Made by a program: the position numbers and the translations under genes
Source: a virus
Direction: 5' to 3' (one strand)
Virus record (IMG/VR): IMGVR_UViG_3300020215_000110
Span: 1-32,397 of that record
DNA: 32,397 nucleotides
Notes under the pieces: model-generated
Databases searched by the model: none
What the model was told of the DNA's origin: nothing
Seen by the model: the letters and a program-made list of their open reading frames with translations, nothing else
Shown here: positions 28,624 to 32,397 of the stretch, piece by piece
How positions within the stretch are numbered: the first letter of the stretch is position 1
Layout of the letters: each line of letters begins with the position of its first letter

Positions 28624-28632
28624 ATAATACCA
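28624..28632 (-). promoter_or_regulatory. Minus-strand extended -10 of the RHH operon
   Basis: On the minus strand TGG plus TATTAT (28632 to 28624) ends eight bases before the RHH start at 28615. On the plus strand the same bases give TATAAT (28623-28628), without a plausible gene nearby. Confidence 0.7.
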
Positions 28633-28817
28633 TATTTCAGAGGGCCGTTTCGCTATCCACAGGGGATACTTGCGTACCCGCTATACCGTGCTTCAATGAC
28701 CGAGGTGAAGGAAAGCGGATTGTGGCGGTGTCTGCTAAGACCTGGTCATCATATCCCCGCACGAGTGAGAATCACATAGAGCACTCGTACTTCACCTAGA
28801 TCTTTAACACACGAATA

Positions 28818-28943
28818 GCGGATACAGGGCTTACGGGGGAAGTTCGTACGGCTCGGAGCGCGAGTGACGCCGCGCATGGAGTGTAGTCAGCATTGCCGAT
28901 CTCCAGATGCTCTCTCTGGGTTTCCCCGCAAGCTCTGTATCGC
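28818..28943. ncRNA. Long imperfect stem enclosing branched RNA-like fold
   Basis: The arm 28818-28841 (GCGGATACAGGGCTTACGGG and on) is complementary to 28921-28943 over about 20 pairs with one mismatch, two single-base bulges and one G-U pair. Inside are CGG-CTCG/CGAG-CCG (about 28849-28875), GGAG/CTCC (about 28880-28905) and CCAGA/TCTGG (about 28904-28919). That gives a junction-like fold of 126 nt. Strand cannot be decided. A tRNA reading was tested and fails (no T-arm). Confidence 0.5.
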
Positions 28944-28952
28944 ATTTATAAG

Positions 28953-29007
28953 CCCTTGCGCTCTCTCAACTCCTCATCACTCGCAAGGCGGTGAGGAGTT
29001 GCAAGGG
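28953..29007 (+). promoter_or_regulatory. Bulged hairpin with alternative pairing before the muramidase gene
   Basis: CAACTCCTCA (28967-28976) pairs perfectly with TGAGGAGTTG (28992-29001), extended by CCCTTG/CAAGGG (28953-28958, 29002-29007) beyond an eight-base bulge. The loop carries a second GCAAGG (28983-28988) that could compete for CCTTGC. The structure ends 16 bases before ATG 29024. Confidence 0.55.
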
Positions 29008-29023
29008 GATCATTACACCTAAT

Positions 29024-29563
29024 ATGAATTATCGAAACACAGAGCATGGAAAGACCACGCTCTACAACAGATTTGCCTTCTGGTTTATCACCTGCGTCAT
29101 TGGAACCCTCATATTCCTCTACGCATGGAAGACCCAGGAGGAAGGAAACAAGGTACACGCTGAAGCACCAAAGCCGATCCTCGTCCAAACAGCATTTGCT
29201 GATACGACGATGGAGGCGAAGGTAGACGCACTAAAAGAAGAAATCCTCGACACACTGATGCAGTGTGAAAGCGCAGGACGAAAGGAAGAAGACGGTATCG
29301 CCATCTTAGACAGCAACGATAAAGGCTCATACGGCCCATTCCAGTTCCAACGAACGACCGTAATGTTCTACATGGAGAAGAAGGGCGAACCGATCAACGG
29401 ACGCGACGCCATTATTCTGGCTTTACAAGGTGACAAAGCACGCGACCTGGCACGCTACGTTATCTTCGAGACCGACGCAGGCGTTGCGAAAGACTGGGTG
29501 AACTGCAATCGAAAGCATGGCCTCCAAACACAAGTAGACCTGATTAAGAAGCTCACGAACTAG
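29024..29563 (+). CDS. Membrane-anchored lytic transglycosylase-like protein
   Basis: ATG 29024 gives a signal-anchor (about residues 15-34) at the start of a 179-aa protein. The lysozyme-like domain (about 65-179) has CESAG with likely catalytic Glu82, LDSNDKGSYGPFQFQ (95-109), and the closing NCNRKHGL (150-157). The same motif set is frequent in Parcubacteria chromosomal proteins, which supports a host in that group. It would cut peptidoglycan from the outside of the membrane, possibly aiding entry, exit or envelope remodelling. It lies far from the endolysin and behind a structured leader, so it may be separately timed. Confidence 0.75.
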   Translation: MNYRNTEHGKTTLYNRFAFWFITCVIGTLIFLYAWKTQEEGNKVHAEAPKPILVQTAFADTTMEAKVDALKEEILDTLMQCESAGRKEEDGIAILDSNDKGSYGPFQFQRTTVMFYMEKKGEPINGRDAIILALQGDKARDLARYVIFETDAGVAKDWVNCNRKHGLQTQVDLIKKLTN

Positions 29564-29566
29564 AGT

Positions 29567-29767
29567 ATGACGACTGATACGGAACTCATGGATCAATTGG
29601 AGAATATTGCCATCGCTGCTATGAAACCAGTCGTTGCCTACGTACTGGAAAGCATCGAAAGTGACACCGATCTTGAGATAGCAACACGCAACTTATTAGG
29701 AAAGGTAGGCACGAGAATCCTCTTTGGAAAAGAGATATACGATGCTGCCGCTAAACGAACGAAATAG
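29567..29767 (+). CDS. Hypothetical protein (66 aa)
   Basis: Starts three bases after the previous stop. Acidic helical protein with no membrane segment or Cys (ELMDQLENIAIAAMKPVVAY). Not recognised; member of the right-arm small-gene cluster. Confidence 0.55.
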   Translation: MTTDTELMDQLENIAIAAMKPVVAYVLESIESDTDLEIATRNLLGKVGTRILFGKEIYDAAAKRTK

Positions 29768-29768
29768 T

Positions 29769-29945
29769 ATGTTCTACGTTCGAGATGAAAAGAAAGCACG
29801 CACGGATATGTTGAAGCGAAAATACCACCGCCTCAATCACGCGTGCACATTCAACATCCCGGTTATCGACGAGGTACGCATTGGCGTCACCTACTTCTGG
29901 AATTACTGCGAGTGCGGCAAGCGTAAACCAAACGGCTGTCTATGA
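29769..29945 (+). CDS. Small basic protein with C-x-C (58 aa)
   Basis: Stop-T-ATG start at 29769. A basic N-terminus (RDEKKARTDMLKRKYHRL) is followed by an aromatic region and CECGKRKPNGC, so four Cys in all could bind a metal. Not recognised. Confidence 0.5.
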   Translation: MFYVRDEKKARTDMLKRKYHRLNHACTFNIPVIDEVRIGVTYFWNYCECGKRKPNGCL

Positions 29946-30025
29946 TTCCGGGGTACATCGTTATGTGTTTCATCATTATCAGCTGTATCCTGGCACTCAC
30001 TCTGTGCCAGGTACTTAACAACTAA
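29942..30025 (+). CDS. Single-span membrane peptide (27 aa)
   Basis: ATG 29942 overlaps the previous end by four bases. Nearly the whole peptide is one hydrophobic helix (IVMCFIIISCILALTLC). Part of its coding sequence forms CCTGGCAC/GTGCCAGG (29989-29996, 30004-30011). A regulatory or membrane micro-protein is possible. Confidence 0.45.
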   Translation: MIPGYIVMCFIIISCILALTLCQVLNN

Positions 30026-30028
30026 CTT

Positions 30029-30205
30029 ATGAACGAACTCGAAGACGCATTGGCAGAACTCGGCAAAATTAACGCCGAACATGCCGTTGCCGTACAAAAA
30101 CTCTTAGATAGCGCAGCATCATTATTGGAAACAGCACGACAACTCTATGGCCCACAAACACTCGTTGACCCGGCAGAATCTCAAACGGATGGACTCATTG
30201 GTTGA
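30029..30205 (+). CDS. Hypothetical helical protein (58 aa)
   Basis: Three bases after the membrane peptide. Acidic, Ala/Leu-rich helix (ELEDALAELGKINAEHAV), probably a coiled coil, with a short flexible C-terminus. Not recognised. Confidence 0.5.
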   Translation: MNELEDALAELGKINAEHAVAVQKLLDSAASLLETARQLYGPQTLVDPAESQTDGLIG

Positions 30206-30338
30206 GGAGTACAAGTCCAAACGAAACTGGCCAGCCCTTACCAGATTAATTGGTGGCAACCCACGGTACGACTTGATGGACTACGATGATCGGGACGCAT
30301 CAGGGAGCCACCCCGACGAACGATATGAGATATCTTAG
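30189..30338 (+). CDS. Hypothetical protein (49 aa)
   Basis: ATG 30189 overlaps the previous gene by 17 bases; an alternative ATG at 30147 adds 14 residues but overlaps by 59. The product has a helix DSLVEEYKSKRNWPALTRLIGG and an acidic end (YDDRD). Not recognised. Confidence 0.4.
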   Translation: MDSLVEEYKSKRNWPALTRLIGGNPRYDLMDYDDRDASGSHPDERYEIS

Positions 30339-30471
30339 CCTAGCAGCAGGTGTAATTTTGATCGCTGCGGGATGCTTACAGGCTACGCAAGGAAATTGGG
30401 GTTGGGTTGCCTTTGACTTCGTCTTTGGGCCGTTCAACTTCTACGCTTACTACATTCAACGGCACGTATGA
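30325..30471 (+). CDS. Small membrane protein (48 aa)
   Basis: An N-terminal hydrophobic segment LSLAAGVILIAAGCLQ contains a Cys as in a possible lipobox (IAAGC), followed by an aromatic hydrophobic region WVAFDFVFGPFNFYAYY. It may be a lipoprotein or a two-span protein. It overlaps both neighbours. Confidence 0.45.
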   Translation: MRYLSLAAGVILIAAGCLQATQGNWGWVAFDFVFGPFNFYAYYIQRHV

Positions 30472-31061
30472 AACTCAATGAAATACAACAGGCATTAAAA
30501 GTCCCCAAAAATCACTTAAATAAGTTCGGTGGCTACAACTACCGCAACGCAGAGGACATCTTAGAGGCGGTGAAGCCGCTCCTTGGTGACAGCACGCTCA
30601 CGCTCTCAGACGAAGTGGTGAATGTGGGAGATCGTTACTACGTTAAGGCGACGGCCGAGTTCAAAGAGCAGGACGCCATTGTTCTCGGAGCCGTTCGAGT
30701 CACCGCCTACGCCCGTGAAGAAGAAACCAAGAAGGGTATGGACGGTGCACAGATCACAGGCGCAGCCAGCTCATACGCACGCAAGTACGCGTTAAATGGC
30801 TTATTCCTCATAGACGACACCAAGGATGCGGACAGTGATGACGGCACAGTACCCTCTAAAACGCATTTAAACGCTCCTAGCGCAACGAAACCAGCTCAGT
30901 CCGACAAAGATACCATCAAGGCTCTCTTGAAGCAGCTGGGGCACGAACCAAAGACCGTTACAGAAGCGAAGGAAGTCATCGAGTTTCTGACCGACATCAC
31001 GTACACCGAACAGAACTATGAGGCGATTATCGACGAGCTTAGAAAACAAGTAGACAACTAG
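30468..31061 (+). CDS. ERF-family single-strand annealing recombinase
   Basis: The 197-aa protein has ERF hallmarks. An N-terminal LNKFGGYNYRNAEDILEAVK (17-36) is followed by a beta-rich centre and ITGAASSYARKYALNGLFLIDD (96-117). A variable acidic linker and a helical C-terminal domain (about 145-195) follow. ERF proteins anneal complementary single strands during phage recombination and circularisation. ATGA start. The next gene encodes an SSB-like protein, its usual partner, and the upstream exonuclease could supply single-stranded ends. Confidence 0.9.
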   Translation: MKLNEIQQALKVPKNHLNKFGGYNYRNAEDILEAVKPLLGDSTLTLSDEVVNVGDRYYVKATAEFKEQDAIVLGAVRVTAYAREEETKKGMDGAQITGAASSYARKYALNGLFLIDDTKDADSDDGTVPSKTHLNAPSATKPAQSDKDTIKALLKQLGHEPKTVTEAKEVIEFLTDITYTEQNYEAIIDELRKQVDN

Positions 31062-31062
31062 T

Positions 31063-31335
31063 ATGGATCAACCATTCATCGAGGGATTCCGAGCATTTAA
31101 GCCTTCAGACAAGGCACCTGAATTTATCAAGGCCAACATCGTCATTGATGTGGTCATGCTGACCAACTGGCTCAACGAGAACGCCAACGCAGAAGGCATG
31201 GTACGTCTCGTCATCAAGGAGAGTAAGGCGGGTAAGTTCTACGCGGAGAAGGATCAGTACACGGCAAAACCCCAAGAGGAGAAGACGGTGCAGATGGGTG
31301 TCGATGACATCCCAGCGGAGGAATTGCCATTCTGA
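31063..31335 (+). CDS. SSB-like protein (90 aa)
   Basis: Stop-T-ATG after ERF. The beginning F-x-x-GF-x-x-FKPSDKAPEF and beta core VRLVIKESKAGKFYAEK resemble small phage ssDNA-binding proteins. The end DDIPAEELPF mimics the acidic, Phe-terminated tip by which bacterial SSB recruits partners. This is inference from composition and position. Confidence 0.65.
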   Translation: MDQPFIEGFRAFKPSDKAPEFIKANIVIDVVMLTNWLNENANAEGMVRLVIKESKAGKFYAEKDQYTAKPQEEKTVQMGVDDIPAEELPF

Positions 31336-31338
31336 GCT

Positions 31339-31686
31339 ATGCAGCGCACGTCCCAGCAGAACCGTTCAATTCACAAGGGATTTGAACTCCTCGCGGATGC
31401 CCTCAACGCTGCCGGAAAAAACATGCGCGTTGTACTGAAACCAGAGATCGACATTCCCTGGACAAAAGACAGCGTGAAAGAGTACCTGTTCAAACCCATC
31501 CTCAAAGCAATGTTTCTGAAACACCACACTGCGGACTTAGAAAAGATCGGAGAGATCGACGCGGTGTGGGAGACGATGATGCGGTTTCTCATGGAGAAGA
31601 AGTATCTCGATGAGTTCATCCCGCTGCCCTCGATGGAGCCTGGCTACGCTGACACAGCTCCACTGAAGAAGGATTACCCGCACTGA
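31339..31686 (+). CDS. Recombination-associated phage protein (115 aa)
   Basis: Begins with RTSQQNRSIHKGFELLADALNAAG. The central IPWTKDSVKEYLFKPILKAM pattern is common in phage proteins encoded near recombination and SSB genes, sometimes called NinB-like. I see the pattern but cannot confirm the family. Three bases follow the SSB-like stop, so it shares that operon. Confidence 0.65.
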   Translation: MQRTSQQNRSIHKGFELLADALNAAGKNMRVVLKPEIDIPWTKDSVKEYLFKPILKAMFLKHHTADLEKIGEIDAVWETMMRFLMEKKYLDEFIPLPSMEPGYADTAPLKKDYPH

Positions 31687-31715
31687 CACGACCGAAAAAC
31701 ACCATTTCACGACAT

Positions 31716-31721
31716 TATAAG
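31716..31721 (+). promoter_or_regulatory. Weak -10 before the 80-aa gene
   Basis: TATAAG, 14 bases before ATG 31736. Five bases after it an alternative ATG at 31726 opens a 40-codon basic ORF in another frame, judged unlikely. Confidence 0.35.
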
Positions 31722-31735
31722 TTAAATGAAACATC

Positions 31736-31978
31736 ATGAAAGTAGTAATCGACATGAGTTTGGAGCAGTTCAATCGACACGTAAGGGAGCACGCGAATAC
31801 GCACGCCTACATTCAACCCGGAGAAGGCGTTGGTTTTTTGAATTTTGAGGAGTGCGAATGGCGGCATGACCCCGAATGTAAAGATGAGCACAAGAGTGGC
31901 CACGTCTGCCTAAATCGCACTCACAATCGGCAACCGCGCTCTTTCAAAGTGCTACAGGTTTTACCTTCCGACGTATGA
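31736..31978 (+). CDS. Hypothetical His/Cys-rich protein (80 aa)
   Basis: Begins KVVIDMSLEQFNRHVREH (strand-helix), then a Cys/His-rich stretch ECEWRHDPECKDEHKSGHVC able to bind a metal, and a basic end. No family recognised. A 12-codon ORF (31975-32013) overlaps its stop. Confidence 0.55.
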   Translation: MKVVIDMSLEQFNRHVREHANTHAYIQPGEGVGFLNFEECEWRHDPECKDEHKSGHVCLNRTHNRQPRSFKVLQVLPSDV

Positions 31979-32023
31979 ACCTCGAACAACAGGAGACGCG
32001 AATTAACAGCTAATGAAGTCAAC

Positions 32024-32254
32024 ATGGAGAAGAAATACATTGTCTGCGGTGATTACGTCACAAGTCGCAGCGACGGGGACAGGCATTACATGGGTCCGCT
32101 GCGTCTGTGCCAGCTTTACAAAGTCAGCCCGAACGAGTGCTACTTACTCACAGAGGGGAATGACCGCGATAGGAGAATAATGGAGAGCCTACCGAAAGAC
32201 TTACCAGTACTCAGGCCACGTGCAGACGGTATGTACACTCAACCAACCGTATGA
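32024..32254 (+). CDS. Hypothetical protein (76 aa)
   Basis: Starts 45 bases after the previous gene. Beta-rich, with SH3-like spacing (KKYIVCGDYVTSRSDGDRHY, LCQLYKV, CYLLTEG). Possibly a small beta-barrel. Not recognised. ATGA overlap with the next gene. Confidence 0.5.
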   Translation: MEKKYIVCGDYVTSRSDGDRHYMGPLRLCQLYKVSPNECYLLTEGNDRDRRIMESLPKDLPVLRPRADGMYTQPTV

Positions 32255-32397
32255 GAAGCAGAGACGAAATAGAGAAACAGATAGACGACATACGCCGTGG
32301 CAGAACAAGCGGCGAAGTGAGTGTCGATGCTACCAAGCTAGAAATGATGGAGGTGACAGCGGCGATCCTCCTCGACATCCGCGACTTGCTGAAAGAT
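32251..32397 (+). CDS. Hypothetical helical protein, 3'-truncated
   Basis: ATG 32251 (ATGA overlap) runs off the window after 49 codons. Charged helix, then hydrophobic MMEVTAAILLDIRDLL, a coiled-coil-like segment. Length and function unknown. Confidence 0.5.
   Translation, partial: MRSRDEIEKQIDDIRRGRTSGEVSVDATKLEMMEVTAAILLDIRDLLKD

Larger units (their letters stand above)
28616..29023. other. 408-bp non-coding control region
   Basis: Between the divergent RHH operon and the muramidase-like gene I find no convincing gene. The stretch holds the RHH promoter, a one-mismatch DnaA-box-like CTATCCACA (28653-28661) inside TATCC/GGATA (28654-28668), and a bulged hairpin at 28663-28679. It also holds ACGAGTG/CACTCGT (28761-28767, 28782-28788), the long folded element at 28818-28943 and the hairpin at 28953-29007. 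It may hold a replication or gene-control centre. Confidence 0.55.

Noticed and set aside
28696-28779. A 27-codon plus-strand ORF after a TATACC box in the control region.
   Set aside because: The -10 is poor, nothing couples it to another gene, and it overlaps structured sequence.
28836-28927. A possible tRNA (92 nt with a closing stem).
   Set aside because: No T-arm with the TTCRANY-like loop next to the closing stem on either strand, and no anticodon arm of the right size.
29989-30011. 8-bp hairpin as a terminator within the membrane peptide gene.
   Set aside because: It has no T-run, lies inside a plausible coding region, and 8-bp hairpins with short loops are expected several times by chance.
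31726-31848. A 40-codon basic ORF starting ten bases before the 80-aa gene.
   Set aside because: It overlaps the 80-aa gene in another frame, is low in complexity of function and extremely Arg-rich, as expected from an out-of-frame shadow.
1-32397. Window as a complete circular genome joined end to start.
   Set aside because: Joining keeps the last ORF open for 14 more codons but leaves the left zinc-finger frame without an ATG after an in-frame stop, and no terminal repeat is visible.
1-32397. CRISPR array or recoded genetic code (TGA read through).
   Set aside because: No regularly spaced repeats were seen, and TGA ends many genes at the expected place, often inside ATGA overlaps.

Overview
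This window is most of a tailed double-stranded DNA phage genome, cut inside a gene at both ends. It encodes a complete set of virion genes with a short-tailed (podovirus-like) plan. There is a terminase pair, portal, scaffold, capsid, head-tail adaptor, nozzle-like protein, two ejection-type proteins and fibres. I see no tape measure, tail tube or sheath gene. I see no integrase, DNA polymerase, helicase or primase.

The likely host is a Patescibacteria/CPR bacterium of the Parcubacteria (Paceibacteria) type. This is inferred from protein style. The 622-residue protein at 20332-22200 is built of Ser/Thr-rich beta segments of the kind common in Parcubacteria surface proteins. The membrane-anchored muramidase-like protein at 29024-29563 has the DSN...SYGPFQFQ and NC-x-KHGL motifs that I associate with the same lineage. 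All genes read in the standard code, with TGA as stop.

Layout: (1) 1-3806, left arm: an ArdC-like antirestriction protein, two HNH nucleases, and many tiny proteins, several with zinc-type Cys pairs. (2) 3809-9251: terminase, portal and small accessory and membrane-anchored proteins. (3) 9308-23407: scaffold, capsid, glycosyltransferase-like protein, adaptor, glycine-rich adhesin, nozzle, coiled-coil/TM holin-like protein, two ejection proteins, fibres interrupted by a NUMOD/HNH homing endonuclease, and exported beta-rich and lectin-like proteins, closed by a terminator. (4) 23634-25302, lysis: a two-domain cysteine-peptidase endolysin and a small holin-like membrane protein. (5) 25303-28105: exonuclease, Nmad/DUF1599-like protein, and a replisome organiser preceded by an attenuator-like leader and carrying iterons. 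(6) 28236-28615: a minus-strand two-gene operon with a ribbon-helix-helix regulator. (7) 28616-29023: a structured non-coding control region. (8) 29024-32397: lytic transglycosylase-like protein, small proteins, ERF annealing recombinase and an SSB-like protein.

Two expression habits stand out. Many operons start with a -10 box only 6-8 nt before the start codon, so their mRNAs should be leaderless. Inside operons, a large class of genes starts exactly one T after the previous stop codon (stop-T-ATG), and another class uses ATGA overlaps. Clear Shine-Dalgarno sequences are rare; the strongest precedes the ArdC-like gene. Hairpins sit directly before the scaffold, capsid and glycosyltransferase genes. 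Several larger RNA-like folds occur in the few non-coding stretches. Those, together with the leaderless promoters, are the most novel content.
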